DNA of 52,714 bases from Flavobacterium sp. (GCF_025352015.1 NZ_JANXUG010000097.1:1-52714), one strand, 5' to 3'. Numbered from the stretch's first letter, positions 1 through 8,766 are shown. Program-made: numbers and translations. Notes: a model not told the origin generated them from the letters alone.

Positions 1-133
1 ACTTTCTGTGATTACATTTAACACAATGAAAGCCGTCTCTCCACTTTATTTCTGCCAAATAGCCTAAACAATCTAAATCAGTTTTGAATCTGTCTGTAAA
101 TTCTAAAATACTTTCTCCTGTAAACTTTTCCAT
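1..133 (-). mobile_element. IS1595-family transposase, N-terminal 44 residues (cut by window edge)
   Basis: The minus strand opens with an ATG at its right end and reads without a stop to the window edge. The product starts MEKFTGESILEFTDRF and continues with a DCLGYLAEIKWRDGF segment and a CVKC knuckle. This order (ILEFTxRFxTDxDCLxYLAExxWxDGF, then a CxxC zinc ribbon) is the usual beginning of IS1595-type transposases with the Zn_Tnp_IS1595 domain. The DDE catalytic part would lie to the left of the window. The terminal inverted repeat should lie between about 134 and 200, but it cannot be fixed without the other end. The element abuts a gene that lacks a normal start, suggesting that it inserted there. 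Confidence 0.75.
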
Positions 134-199
134 TTTTAAAGGCACAAAAAAATATTAGTAATTATCAGAACACCTCAATATTTTTTTACACAAAGAGTT

Positions 200-397
200 T
201 TGGAATATGGTCAAATCAATGACTGGAGATTAATAAAAGAATTGTATAGAATGGAGGCAATAAAAGAAGCTTCGTTAAATGCAAGAAGTTTAGACGCAGT
301 AACACTTTCGTTTGTATCAGCAATTTTTAATATAAAAATAACCGAATTTAGATGTTACAAACACAGACAGTTGTTCCCGACCTTATGGAACTCTTAA
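200..397 (+). CDS. DUF6922-like antitoxin partner, probably 5'-truncated
   Basis: A 65-residue product using a TTG start, with the pattern VLEYGQINDW, then a helix-rich part and the C-terminal RCY...QLFPTLWNS. This matches small Bacteroidota proteins (DUF6922-like) encoded directly before AbiEii-type nucleotidyltransferase toxins. The matching reading frame continues upstream of the TTG (TPQYFFTQR directly before VLEYG) to a stop at 137-139, but contains no ATG. The normal N-terminus has therefore probably been lost, most simply by the insertion element to the left. The 3' end overlaps the toxin gene by 46 nt, the usual translationally coupled arrangement. Whether the stub is translated is unknown. 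The family name is from memory of typical members. Confidence 0.55.
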   Translation: MEYGQINDWRLIKELYRMEAIKEASLNARSLDAVTLSFVSAIFNIKITEFRCYKHRQLFPTLWNS

Positions 398-963
398 AAA
401 AAATAATGACGGAAGAACGTTTCTCGAGTTATTATTTGGTTGGTGGTACTTCATTGGCATTACAAATAGGTCATAGAAATTCGATAAATATTGACTTATT
501 TGGCGATAAAAATATTGATTTTGAGCTGTTTATTTCTATTTTAAATCAAATGGGTAAAACTATAGTTTCTAAAAATTCTACTAATATTTTAAAAGCAGAG
601 GTCGATAACGTTAAGGTAGATTTTGTTAATTATCGCTATCCATTATTAGCAAAGCCATTAACAATTGATGGAATAAGAATGGTTTCCAAAATAGACATTG
701 CTGCAATGAAACTTAATGCTATTGCAGGGCGTGGCTCTAAAAAAGACTTTATTGATTTATATTTTTTATTAAAAGATTTTACACTACAAGAAATGCTTGA
801 TTTTTACAATAAAAAATATTTTGACGGTTCACTATTTATGGTTCAAAAAAGTTTATCCTATTTTAAAGAAGCTAATTTGCAACCAGAACCTAAAATGTTT
901 CTGAAATTTTATTGGGACAAATGCAAGGGAAAAATAATTGAGGAAGTTATAAAACTTCAATAA
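352..963 (+). CDS. AbiEii/AbiGii-type nucleotidyltransferase toxin-like protein
   Basis: A 203-residue protein of the DUF1814/AbiEii nucleotidyltransferase family, the toxin half of type IV-like toxin-antitoxin or abortive infection pairs. Visible motifs: GGTSLALQIGHR at residues 31-42, the metal-binding strand SINIDLF at 44-50, a third carboxylate in KVDF (Asp90), and the family helix SKIDIAAMKLNAIAGR followed by KKDFIDLY. The expected catalytic pair is Asp-x-Asp, but here the first position is Asn46 (codon AAT), followed by Asp48. This may abolish nucleotidyl transfer. Length and all other motifs are normal. The gene overlaps the preceding antitoxin-like gene. It may be a degenerate toxin tolerated after loss of its partner; that is inference. 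Confidence 0.8.
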   Translation: MLQTQTVVPDLMELLKKIMTEERFSSYYLVGGTSLALQIGHRNSINIDLFGDKNIDFELFISILNQMGKTIVSKNSTNILKAEVDNVKVDFVNYRYPLLAKPLTIDGIRMVSKIDIAAMKLNAIAGRGSKKDFIDLYFLLKDFTLQEMLDFYNKKYFDGSLFMVQKSLSYFKEANLQPEPKMFLKFYWDKCKGKIIEEVIKLQ

Positions 964-964
964 A

Positions 965-1005
965 AAAACCCAAAATCTAAATTATTAAAATAGAAAATGG
1001 GTTTT
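965..1005. terminator. Weak bidirectional hairpin between convergent genes
   Basis: AAAACCCA at 965-972 pairs with TGGGTTTT at 998-1005 across an AT-rich loop, located between the stop of the toxin-like gene and the stop of the convergent tatA. The stem is short and the T-run is only four bases, so termination is plausible but not strong. Confidence 0.4.
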
Positions 1006-1024
1006 GTACGATTATAAAATAAAA

Positions 1025-1213
1025 CTATTTTTTAGCTTCTTCTTCTTCTTTTTTTGAATTAGCAACAGCATCATCTTCTCCTTTTGAGGCTTTTTTAAAT
1101 TCGTTCACCCCTGAACCTAAACCTTTCATTAATTCTGGAATTTTTTTTCCTCCAAAAAACAATAAAATAACAATGACAATAACTATAAGCTCTGTTGGTC
1201 CTAATCTTCCCAT
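1025..1213 (-). CDS. tatA: Sec-independent protein translocase subunit TatA
   Basis: A 62-residue protein of the TatA/E family, the pore-forming subunit of the twin-arginine pathway that moves folded proteins over the cytoplasmic membrane. It has the full layout: a short periplasmic start [12 protein letters not shown], a single membrane helix (about residues 8-21), the hinge [15 protein letters not shown], an amphipathic helix, and a charged acidic/lysine tail. The FGxxKxPEL hinge is the diagnostic motif. No tatC is in the window. It is convergent with the toxin-like gene and divergent from the M23 peptidase. A minus-strand TAccTTTG box at 1258-1265 fits a promoter about 45 nt before the start. 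Confidence 0.93.
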   Translation of the reverse strand: MGRLGPTELIVIVIVILLFFGGKKIPELMKGLGSGVNEFKKASKGEDDAVANSKKEEEEAKK

Positions 1214-1257
1214 AATATATAAATTTATGCTTTCGCAGATTATTTTAAAAACTAATA

Positions 1258-1265
1258 CAAAGGTA
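1258..1265 (-). promoter_or_regulatory. Putative -7 box for tatA
   Basis: Read on the minus strand this is TACCTTTG, matching the Bacteroidota consensus TAnnTTTG. It is placed about 45 nt upstream of the tatA start. No clear -33 TTTG element is visible at the right spacing. Confidence 0.4.
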
Positions 1266-1354
1266 AACAGAAAACAAGTTCCTTTTGAATTTTGTGCCTA
1301 GAAATATAAGTTAAACATCGTTTGTGGTAAAAAAGATAAACACAACTTATTTTC

Positions 1355-1362
1355 TATATTTG
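1355..1362 (+). promoter_or_regulatory. Putative -7 box for the M23/GH3 operon
   Basis: TATATTTG matches TAnnTTTG and ends 19 nt before the ATG of the M23 peptidase gene, leaving a short leader. No good -33 element is seen at 17-23 nt. Confidence 0.5.
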
Positions 1363-1381
1363 TAACACATTACAAAAAAAC

Positions 1382-2251
1382 ATGTCTGAAAAACGACTTA
1401 AACGAAAAAGAATCAAAAAAAAACTTTTTACAAAAAACCGCTTGGTTATTTTGAACGAAGACACCTTTGAAGAAGTATTTTCACTACGATTAACCTTGAT
1501 GAATGTATTTGTAGTAGCCACTATTGGAGCATTGCTAATTATTTTTATTACTACTTATATCATCGCTTTTACTCCCCTACGCGAGTTTATTCCGGGTTAT
1601 TCATCCACAAAATTAAAAAAAGATGCTACTGAATTGGCACTCAAATCGAATGCTTTGACAAATGATTTGAAGAAAAATGATGCCTATATTCAATCTATAA
1701 AAAAAGTACTAACTGGCGATTTGGACTATGCAAAAATCAATAAAGATTCTATCATTGGTAAGACTTCTATAAAAGTTTGCGACAGCGAGTTGCAACCTTC
1801 ACAAGCTGACTTAAAATTGAGAGCAGAAGTAGAAAGAGAAGACAAATACAATCTTTTTGAAAAAGCAAAACCCAAAGTTACCGTGGTACTTTTTGCTCCT
1901 GTAAAGGGAATTATAACTTCAAAATTTAGTCCCAAAGAAAAACACTATGCCGTGGATATTGCTTTGGCAAAAAACACACCTATAAAATCTATTATGAGTG
2001 GTAAAGTGATTTTTGCCGATTGGACTTCCAACACCGGAAACGTAGTTATCATAAGGCACAACAACGGGTTCATTTCGGTGTATAAACATGCATCATCTGT
2101 AACGGTCTCGCAAGGAGATGCTGTTAAAACGGGTGAAGTAATTGCTCTAGCAGGCACAACAGGTCAAGAATCGACTGGCGTGCATTTGCACTTTGAGTTA
2201 TGGAAAGATGGGTATCCAATTGATCCTAGTATTTTTATTGAATTTGAATAA
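1382..2251 (+). CDS. M23-family metallopeptidase, membrane anchored
   Basis: A 289-residue protein with a basic cytoplasmic N-terminus, one membrane helix (about residues 41-63), a charged linker that is probably partly coiled, and a C-terminal LytM/M23 peptidase domain (about 170-285). All zinc and catalytic residues are visible: His188 and Asp192 in KHYAVD, His236 in YKHAS, and the HLH pair His268/His270 in GVHLHFE. It is therefore predicted to be an active endopeptidase cutting peptidoglycan cross-links on the periplasmic side. The stop is one base away from the start of the GH3-like gene, so the two are probably one transcript. The conserved pairing does not by itself explain a shared role. 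Confidence 0.9.
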   Translation: MSEKRLKRKRIKKKLFTKNRLVILNEDTFEEVFSLRLTLMNVFVVATIGALLIIFITTYIIAFTPLREFIPGYSSTKLKKDATELALKSNALTNDLKKNDAYIQSIKKVLTGDLDYAKINKDSIIGKTSIKVCDSELQPSQADLKLRAEVEREDKYNLFEKAKPKVTVVLFAPVKGIITSKFSPKEKHYAVDIALAKNTPIKSIMSGKVIFADWTSNTGNVVIIRHNNGFISVYKHASSVTVSQGDAVKTGEVIALAGTTGQESTGVHLHFELWKDGYPIDPSIFIEFE

Positions 2252-2252
2252 T

Positions 2253-3749
2253 ATGTCTGTAAAATCAATCGCTGCCAAAATATTCGCTACTATAATTCAC
2301 AAAAAAACGCAGCGTTGGGTTCAAAATCCCATTGAAACACAGCAGAAAGTTTTTCAAAATCTTATAGCTTCAGCTAAAGAAACACAATTTGGTAAAGATC
2401 ATAATTTTGCTGCGATAAAATCCTTTAAAGATTTCGCCGAGCAAGTCCCAATAAGAGATTACGAAGCACTACGACCGTATGTTGACCGCGTTGTCAAAGG
2501 CGAAGAAAACATTCTCTGGAAAGGAAAACCGATTTATTTCGCCAAAACTTCGGGCACAACTTCGGGTGCCAAATACATTCCCTTAACCCAAGAATCGATG
2601 CCGTTTCATATAGAAGCTGCGCGAAATGCTATTTTGAATTATATCTATGAAACAGGAAAGACAGATTTTGTAAATGGCAAAATGATTTTCCTGCAAGGAA
2701 GTCCAGTTTTAGATGAAAAAAACGGGATTAAACATGGACGACTTTCTGGAATTGTAGCCCATTTTGTTCCGAAATATTTGCAGAAAAACCGAATGCCAAG
2801 CTGGGAAACCAATTGTATTGAAGATTGGGAAACCAAAGTGGATGCGATTGTCGGGGAAACTTTCAACGAAAACATGACCGTCATTTCGGGAATTCCGTCT
2901 TGGGTTCAGATGTATTTTGAAAAATTGGAACAAAAAGGAAACAAAGCTGTTGGCGAGATTTTCAAAAACTTCAATTTGTTTATTTACGGCGGCGTTAATT
3001 ATGAACCGTATCGCTCTAAATTCGAAAATATAATCGGAAGAAAAGTAGATTCCATTGAATTGTTTCCCGCGTCCGAAGGTTTTTTTGCCTACCAAGATTC
3101 ACAGAAAGAAAACGGAATGTTGCTACTCTTGAATTCGGGTATTTTCTATGAATTTGTTAAATCGGACGAATTCTTTACCGATAATCCAAAACGCTATACC
3201 ATTGGCGAAGTTGAATTGAATGTCAATTATGTTTTAATTATTTCTACTAATGCCGGACTTTGGGCTTACAATATTGGCGATACGGTTCAGTTTACAAGTT
3301 TGAAACCCTATCGCGTCATTGTTTCGGGCCGAATTAAACATTATATTTCTGCTTTTGGTGAGCATGTCATTGGTAAAGAAGTTGAATGTGCTTTGAAAGT
3401 AGCTATGCAGAATTCTAATATTCGTGTAAACGAATTTACTGTTGCGCCACAAATAGCACCAATTGTAGGATTGCCGTTTCACGAATGGTTTATAGAGTTT
3501 GAAAACGAACCTGAAAATCTAGAAGAATTTGCCATTAAAATCGACAACGAAATGCGCATACAAAATAGTTACTACGATGATTTGATTGTTGGCAAAGTAT
3601 TGAAAAAACTAGTCATTTCAAAAGTTTCAAAAAAAGGTTTTCAGGATTATATGAAATCAATAGAGAAATTGGGAGGACAAAATAAAATTCCGAGATTGAG
3701 TAACGATAGAAAAATTGCTGATTTGTTAAAAAGAACAGAAAAAAGATGA
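2253..3749 (+). CDS. GH3 auxin-responsive promoter family adenylating enzyme
   Basis: A 498-residue member of the GH3 family, acyl-adenylate-forming enzymes. Plant members conjugate amino acids to carboxylate hormones; the substrate of bacterial members is not established. The ATP-binding P-loop-like motif TSGTTSGAKYIPLT is at about residues 99-112. Further family segments are FIYGGVNYEPYR, ELFPASEGFFAYQ and, near the C-terminus, the GRIKHYISAFGEHV hinge region. I chose the ATG that follows the previous stop by one base (start MSVKSIAAK). An in-frame ATG 60 nt upstream lies wholly inside the M23 gene and is unlikely. The stop overlaps the next start in an ATGA. Confidence 0.88.
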   Translation: MSVKSIAAKIFATIIHKKTQRWVQNPIETQQKVFQNLIASAKETQFGKDHNFAAIKSFKDFAEQVPIRDYEALRPYVDRVVKGEENILWKGKPIYFAKTSGTTSGAKYIPLTQESMPFHIEAARNAILNYIYETGKTDFVNGKMIFLQGSPVLDEKNGIKHGRLSGIVAHFVPKYLQKNRMPSWETNCIEDWETKVDAIVGETFNENMTVISGIPSWVQMYFEKLEQKGNKAVGEIFKNFNLFIYGGVNYEPYRSKFENIIGRKVDSIELFPASEGFFAYQDSQKENGMLLLLNSGIFYEFVKSDEFFTDNPKRYTIGEVELNVNYVLIISTNAGLWAYNIGDTVQFTSLKPYRVIVSGRIKHYISAFGEHVIGKEVECALKVAMQNSNIRVNEFTVAPQIAPIVGLPFHEWFIEFENEPENLEEFAIKIDNEMRIQNSYYDDLIVGKVLKKLVISKVSKKGFQDYMKSIEKLGGQNKIPRLSNDRKIADLLKRTEKR

Positions 3750-4621
3750 AAGAAAACAGATTGTTATGGTTGATGTTGTTGATGATTTCTGCTGCTTCAG
3801 CTCAAATTAAAGGAATTGTAATTGATGAAAATAACAAACCAATTCCCTATGTAAATATTGGGGTTGAAAATGAAAATGTTGGAACTACTTCTGAAGAAAA
3901 CGGTACGTTTTTTTTAAATGTTGCCAAAACAAAATCCCTTGTTTTTTCTGCATTAGGTTACGAAAAAAAAACCATTAATGGTACCGAATCGCAAAAAGTA
4001 ATTTTAAAAGAAGCTGCTTTTAAGTTGGATGAAGTTGTAATTGCCAAACGTTTTGAAACGCGGGAATTGGAAATAGGAAAAGTGAAGATTGAAACCTATC
4101 AAGCGTTTGACAACGGACCACGAATTGATGCTAAATTTTTCCCCTATATTTTAAAATATAAAAAGACAAAATTTATCAAAAAAGTAGCAATTTTGACCGA
4201 TTGTCAAATAGAAAATGCGACTATTAAAATTCATTTTTATTCGGTTTCAGACAATGGTTTTCCTGGGAAGGAACTGCAGGTAAAAGATTTTTTGGTTTCG
4301 GTAAAAAAAGGAGTGAAAAAAACTTTTTATGATGTAACCGATTTGAATTTAAGAATGCCCAAAACAGGCATTTTTATTGGTTACGAAAAACTGATAATTG
4401 AAAAAAATAAACTTGAAAAAACCATTATTGATTCAAATACCAACACAACGATACTGCAAAAAACGTATTATCCGTTTATGCTTTATAATTATGTGCATAG
4501 AGAATTTATTTTTACCTTTTATGGCGGAAAATGGAACAAACAGACTAAACAAGACATAAATAATCCGTCAGATAAAATGATGGTTTATGAACCGGCAATA
4601 AACCTAATTCTAACCAATTAA
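3746..4621 (+). CDS. Secreted carboxypeptidase-like regulatory domain protein
   Basis: A 291-residue protein starting with a signal peptide (about residues 1-19, ending ISAASAQ). It is followed by one CarboxypepD_reg-like beta-sandwich (about 20-95) with IKGIVIDENNKPIPYVNIGV, TSEENGTFFL and LVFSALGYEKK. This is the same fold found at the N-terminus of SusC/TonB receptors, but no TonB plug or barrel follows. The remaining 190 residues are beta-rich and unassigned. It overlaps the GH3-like gene by four bases (ATGA), implying translational coupling. It probably faces the periplasm or outer membrane; its function is unknown. Confidence 0.8.
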   Translation: MKENRLLWLMLLMISAASAQIKGIVIDENNKPIPYVNIGVENENVGTTSEENGTFFLNVAKTKSLVFSALGYEKKTINGTESQKVILKEAAFKLDEVVIAKRFETRELEIGKVKIETYQAFDNGPRIDAKFFPYILKYKKTKFIKKVAILTDCQIENATIKIHFYSVSDNGFPGKELQVKDFLVSVKKGVKKTFYDVTDLNLRMPKTGIFIGYEKLIIEKNKLEKTIIDSNTNTTILQKTYYPFMLYNYVHREFIFTFYGGKWNKQTKQDINNPSDKMMVYEPAINLILTN

Positions 4622-4633
4622 CGACAAAAAAAC

Positions 4634-4641
4634 TATATTTG
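4634..4641 (+). promoter_or_regulatory. Putative -7 box for the DUF6909-like gene
   Basis: TATATTTG, a perfect TAnnTTTG, ends 20 nt before the ATG at 4662. This supports a separate transcript for the following gene. Confidence 0.5.
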
Positions 4642-4661
4642 CAGGTTAGAAAAACAATTTA

Positions 4662-6356
4662 ATGAAAGAAATTAAAAACATTTCGCGCTCAAGAGCGCAA
4701 GAATCGTCGGCTGCTATCGAACGATTGTACATTACCATGAGGCATTTATTCAACAGAGGTTTCTACAAACCAATGGGTGTTTCTGGAGAAACTTTAAGAG
4801 AAGCCTTGCTATCGCTTCGACCAGAAATTTACGGAAGTATTGCCGAAGAAAAAGTGGAGCTAAGCGGTTTGCTATATGTAATTGAACGACTTCCGGGTGG
4901 CATTGAAGAATGTCGTTTTATCAACTTAACTTCAGATGAAGGCTATTCAAAATCACAATTTAAACCGATTGTTCCGCCTAAAAGGAGAAGAAATTGTTAT
5001 CGAATTGATGACGAGCAAATGAATGTTGAAATTACACGTGGCCGTTCTGACATTTATGATATTTTGACACACTTGACTTTTATTTTTATAGAATCCCATA
5101 AGATAAAAAATAGAGTTTTATTAGACGAAATTGAAGTTGAAGTAACCCGTGATTGGGAAAAATTGGGTGAAACTGTTTTACAAAACAAGAAACTTACTTT
5201 AGTAGAAAAAGAAATCGCAATATCGCACGCGGCGAATGTTTTAGGAAGAAGTTTTTCGGAAGTATTGGATATTTACGAAGATTTTGCCACCAAAGAAAAA
5301 CCAGATCGTTTCCTTCATGTTATTTATTGGCTTGGAAAATTAGCCATTGAGGAAGTCGTTGAAAACAACAAAAGGACGATTACGTTCAGCCCAATTTTGA
5401 GAGAAAGATTAGGGCATCATATACACGGAGAAATTTGGGCGAACAATATTAAAGAAGTATTGAAAGCCAACAACCTGCTCGAAAGACCTATTCATGTAAT
5501 TAGTGCCAACATGCACAGTGTGATGAATTCGATTTTTGCGACTACTGTTTTGAAAACTAAATTCAAAGACAAATCAGATTTCTTTATTTATGAAGAATTG
5601 AGTAAATCGGGTGCCAATGATGTTCGTAATAAAGTAGAAGATGTTGCGTTAAAGCAAGGAATGATTTCACTTCCGGATGATGCTTCAGGAACGAATATTG
5701 ATGTTCAGATATTTGATACAGCAAAAATTGATTGGGCAAAAACCAGTTTTCCAAATGCGAAAGTTGGTAAGGAGAGTCCAGTGTTAATCGTAATGGATTA
5801 TGCATTTGGCGAACAGGCATTTGAAACCATTGACGAATTATTGAAACCTTATAAAGAAGGAAAAAATAGAACTTTCATGAATGTTGAATCGGTTTCGATA
5901 ATGGGAAAAGCTGGAATCCTCGAAGGTGGAAAGGGCGATATTATGATTCCATCAGCACATATCAATGAAGGAACAGCAGATAATTATCCTTTTGAAAACG
6001 AATTGACAGAGGAAATGTTTGAAGGAAACGGAATTTCGGTTTGTACTGGGCCAATGGTTACCGTTTTGGGAACTTCGCTTCAGAATAAAGATTTATTGAA
6101 GTTCTTCCACGAATCAACCTGGGAAGTTATTGGATTAGAAATGGAAGGTGCTTATTATCAAAAAGCTATTCAATCGGCATCAAAAATCAGAAAAAGTATT
6201 CCGCAAAATGTGAAAGTCAGGTATGCTTATTATGCTTCGGATAATCCGTTGGAAACAGGGAGCACATTGGCTTCTGGAGGTTTAGGAACCACGGGAGTGA
6301 AGCCTACCTATTTGATTACTATTAAAATATTAGAACAAATTTTTAACATTAAATAA
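4662..6356 (+). CDS. DUF6909-like protein with nucleoside phosphorylase-like C-terminus
   Basis: A 564-residue cytoplasmic protein without signal or membrane segments, like a large conserved Bacteroidota family of unknown role (DUF6909, from memory). The N-terminal part (about 1-270) is mainly helical, with SRAQESSAAIERLYITMRHL and an internal ITRGRSDIYDILTHLTF motif. The C-terminal part (about 275-560) has features of the purine nucleoside phosphorylase/AMP nucleosidase fold: IMGKAGILEGGKGDIMIPS resembles the GxAGxL...GDVVIP strand-loop, IGLEMEGAYYQKAI resembles the substrate-binding VEMEGAA loop, and a terminal YYASDNPL segment resembles the purine-contacting Asp region. A nucleotide- or nucleoside-cleaving activity is therefore possible but is inference. 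It lies just before the polysaccharide locus with its own promoter-like box. Confidence 0.7.
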   Translation: MKEIKNISRSRAQESSAAIERLYITMRHLFNRGFYKPMGVSGETLREALLSLRPEIYGSIAEEKVELSGLLYVIERLPGGIEECRFINLTSDEGYSKSQFKPIVPPKRRRNCYRIDDEQMNVEITRGRSDIYDILTHLTFIFIESHKIKNRVLLDEIEVEVTRDWEKLGETVLQNKKLTLVEKEIAISHAANVLGRSFSEVLDIYEDFATKEKPDRFLHVIYWLGKLAIEEVVENNKRTITFSPILRERLGHHIHGEIWANNIKEVLKANNLLERPIHVISANMHSVMNSIFATTVLKTKFKDKSDFFIYEELSKSGANDVRNKVEDVALKQGMISLPDDASGTNIDVQIFDTAKIDWAKTSFPNAKVGKESPVLIVMDYAFGEQAFETIDELLKPYKEGKNRTFMNVESVSIMGKAGILEGGKGDIMIPSAHINEGTADNYPFENELTEEMFEGNGISVCTGPMVTVLGTSLQNKDLLKFFHESTWEVIGLEMEGAYYQKAIQSASKIRKSIPQNVKVRYAYYASDNPLETGSTLASGGLGTTGVKPTYLITIKILEQIFNIK

Positions 6357-6365
6357 TTATTTTTT

Positions 6366-7349
6366 ATGAACACAACACCTCAAAATAATACTGATAATCA
6401 AGAGATTGATTTGTCAAAAATTTCAAAAAAAATAGGAGGTTTTTTTGAGAACATTTCAACTAGTATTTTTAAGGGATTTTTGTTCTTTAAAAGAAATATT
6501 CTTTGGGTTGGGATTTTGATTATTCTTGGAGTTGGTATCGGATTGTATCTTGACAAAACCACGAAAGTATATGATAATGAAATTATTGTATCACCCAATT
6601 TTGGGTCTGTCGATTATTTATATGCAAAGATAGATCTAATAAGTTCTAAAATTAATGACAACGACACGGTTTTTCTAAAAAAAGTAGTAGGGATAGAGCA
6701 ACCTAAAAAACTTAAAAAAATTGCTATACAACCAATAACTGATGTGTATAAATTTATTGATAATAAAGCGCAAAACTTTGAACTTATAAAATTAATGGCA
6801 GAAGATGGCGATATTAAAAAAATAGTCAACGAGTCATTAACTAGTAAAAACTATCCGTATCACTTGATTTCTTTTACGACTGATAAGGAAACATCAAACG
6901 AAAAAACAGTACAGCCCTTATTGAAATACCTCAATAATTCTGACTATTACGCTTTGATTCAAAAAGAATATGTCAATAATATTAAAATAAAAATGACAGC
7001 AAACGATACCATTATTGCACAAATAAACGGACTTTTAAATGCTTTTTCATCCACAACAAACGGTTCTCAAAAAAGCGATAAATTGGTTTATTATAATGAA
7101 AATTCGCAACTAAACGAAGTTATAAAAACCAAAGACGGTTTAGTTAACGAACAGGGATCTCACCGAATAGAACTTGTTAATTTAGACAAAATAATAAAAG
7201 ACAACAGTGCTACATTAAACATAAAAAACACGCAAGTAGTGAACGGTAAAATGAAAATAGTCCTGCCGTTTTTATTTTTATTTTTATTTGTAATGGCTGG
7301 ATACTTGAACTCATTCTATAAAAATCAAATGGCAAAATTGAAAAAGTAG
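6366..7349 (+). CDS. Two-TM Wzz-like protein, putative polysaccharide co-polymerase
   Basis: A 327-residue protein with one membrane helix after a 45-residue cytoplasmic N-terminus (about residues 47-66, WVGILIILGVGIGLYLD) and a second at the C-terminus (about 298-318), followed by a short basic tail. The middle is a hydrophilic, helix-rich periplasmic domain. This is the topology of Wzz-type chain-length determinants (polysaccharide co-polymerases). Its position as the first gene of the polysaccharide locus supports that reading, but the classical Wzz sequence motifs are weak. Only 3 nt separate it from rfbA, so they are co-transcribed. The alternative is an unrelated two-TM envelope protein. 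Confidence 0.6.
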   Translation: MNTTPQNNTDNQEIDLSKISKKIGGFFENISTSIFKGFLFFKRNILWVGILIILGVGIGLYLDKTTKVYDNEIIVSPNFGSVDYLYAKIDLISSKINDNDTVFLKKVVGIEQPKKLKKIAIQPITDVYKFIDNKAQNFELIKLMAEDGDIKKIVNESLTSKNYPYHLISFTTDKETSNEKTVQPLLKYLNNSDYYALIQKEYVNNIKIKMTANDTIIAQINGLLNAFSSTTNGSQKSDKLVYYNENSQLNEVIKTKDGLVNEQGSHRIELVNLDKIIKDNSATLNIKNTQVVNGKMKIVLPFLFLFLFVMAGYLNSFYKNQMAKLKK

Positions 7350-7352
7350 ATT

Positions 7353-8210
7353 ATGAAAGGAATTATTTTAGCTGGCGGATCAGGAACAAGATTGCACCCA
7401 TTAACGTTAGCAGTAAGCAAACAGTTGATGCCTATTTATGATAAACCAATGATTTATTACCCATTGTCAACATTGATGATGTCTGGAATCAAAGAAATTT
7501 TAATTATATCAACACCGCACGATTTACCGTTATTTAGACAATTGCTGGGCGACGGAAAAAGTTTAGGATGCCGGTTTGAATATGCTGTTCAAGAACATCC
7601 CAATGGGCTTGCAGAAGCATTTATTATTGGAAAGGAATTTATTGAAAACGATAAAGTAGCTTTAGTTCTTGGAGACAATATTTTTTATGGCACTGGACTT
7701 TCGGAATTATTGTTAGCCAATAACAATCCTGATGGCGGAATTATTTATGCCTATCATGTTCATGATCCAGAGCGTTATGGAGTGGTCGATTTTGATACCA
7801 ACGGAAAAGTACTTTCAATAGAAGAAAAACCCGAAAAACCAAAATCAAATTTTGCAGTACCTGGAATTTATTTTTATGACAATGATGTTGTCCAAATCGC
7901 AGCGAATATAAAGCCAAGTCATCGTGGAGAGATAGAAATCACCGATGTTAACAAAGAATATTTAAGACGAGGCAAACTCAAGGTTAGTATTCTAGACAGA
8001 GGAACCGCTTGGTTAGACACGGGAACATTTCAATCACTGATGCAAGCAGGACAATTTGTTCAGGTGATCGAAGAACGTCAAGGATTGAAAATCGGCGCCA
8101 TAGAAGAAGCTGCTTTTAGAATGGGATTTATAGATGCAAAACAGTTAGAGAAATTAGCTCAACCTTTGTTAAAAAGCGGTTATGGCAAACATTTAATAAG
8201 TTTGATTTAA
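7353..8210 (+). CDS. rfbA: Glucose-1-phosphate thymidylyltransferase
   Basis: A 285-residue nucleotidyltransferase making dTDP-glucose from glucose 1-phosphate and dTTP, the first step to dTDP-L-rhamnose. The nucleotide-binding signature [11 protein letters not shown] is at residues 8-18, followed by [24 protein letters not shown] with the metal-binding Asp, EKPEKPKS and WLDTGT. All are typical of RmlA. The length is normal (about 290). It is co-directional with rfbC 4 nt downstream. The pathway enzyme rfbB is not beside it. Confidence 0.96.
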   Translation: MKGIILAGGSGTRLHPLTLAVSKQLMPIYDKPMIYYPLSTLMMSGIKEILIISTPHDLPLFRQLLGDGKSLGCRFEYAVQEHPNGLAEAFIIGKEFIENDKVALVLGDNIFYGTGLSELLLANNNPDGGIIYAYHVHDPERYGVVDFDTNGKVLSIEEKPEKPKSNFAVPGIYFYDNDVVQIAANIKPSHRGEIEITDVNKEYLRRGKLKVSILDRGTAWLDTGTFQSLMQAGQFVQVIEERQGLKIGAIEEAAFRMGFIDAKQLEKLAQPLLKSGYGKHLISLI

Positions 8211-8214
8211 TCTT

Positions 8215-8766
8215 ATGAATTTTATTGCCACCAAATTAGAGGGATGTTTCATCATTGAGCCTAAAGTCATTCTTGATGATCGCGGTTATTTTATGGAGAG
8301 CTTTAACGAAAACACTTTTCAAAAAGGAGTACATCAACCAGTTCATTTTGTTCAGGATAATCAATCGTTTTCCTCAAAAGGAGTTTTAAGAGGATTGCAT
8401 TATCAAACAGGAGCATATGCACAGGCCAAGTTGGTAAGGGTATTACAAGGGGAAGTTTTAGACGTTGCAGTGGATATAAGGCCTGATTCAAAGACATTTG
8501 GGCAGTTTGAAGCCGTACTTTTATCGGGAGAAAATCAAATACAATTTTTTGTGCCACGAGGTTTTGCTCATGGTTTTTTAGTATTGAGTGAAACAGCTAC
8601 TTTTTTTTATAAATGCGATAATTTTTATAATAAAGAATCAGAAGGCGGCATTATTTATAATGATAAAACCATCAATATTGATTGGGGTTTTCCAACCGAT
8701 GATTTAATCATTTCTGAAAAAGATAAAGTGCAACCCACAATTGAAAATGCCAAAAAAGCATGGTAG
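8215..8766 (+). CDS. rfbC: dTDP-4-dehydrorhamnose 3,5-epimerase
   Basis: A 183-residue cupin-fold epimerase (RmlC) acting on dTDP-4-keto-6-deoxyglucose in the rhamnose pathway. Visible hallmarks: DDRGYFMESFN near residue 22, the QDNQSFSSKGVLRGLHYQ block with the catalytic His, LDVAVDIRPDSKTFG, and FVPRGFAHGFLVLSE. The length equals the family norm. It overlaps rfbD by 7 nt, indicating translational coupling. Confidence 0.95.
   Translation: MNFIATKLEGCFIIEPKVILDDRGYFMESFNENTFQKGVHQPVHFVQDNQSFSSKGVLRGLHYQTGAYAQAKLVRVLQGEVLDVAVDIRPDSKTFGQFEAVLLSGENQIQFFVPRGFAHGFLVLSETATFFYKCDNFYNKESEGGIIYNDKTINIDWGFPTDDLIISEKDKVQPTIENAKKAW

Noticed and set aside
2193..2252. Upstream in-frame ATG extending the GH3-like gene into the M23 gene
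   Set aside because: The extra 20 residues lie entirely inside the M23 gene and have no family similarity; the ATG right after the M23 stop fits better.
2709..3095. 128-codon minus-strand open frame opposite the GH3-like gene
   Set aside because: It is antisense to a well-conserved enzyme and its product shows no recognisable motif or start context.
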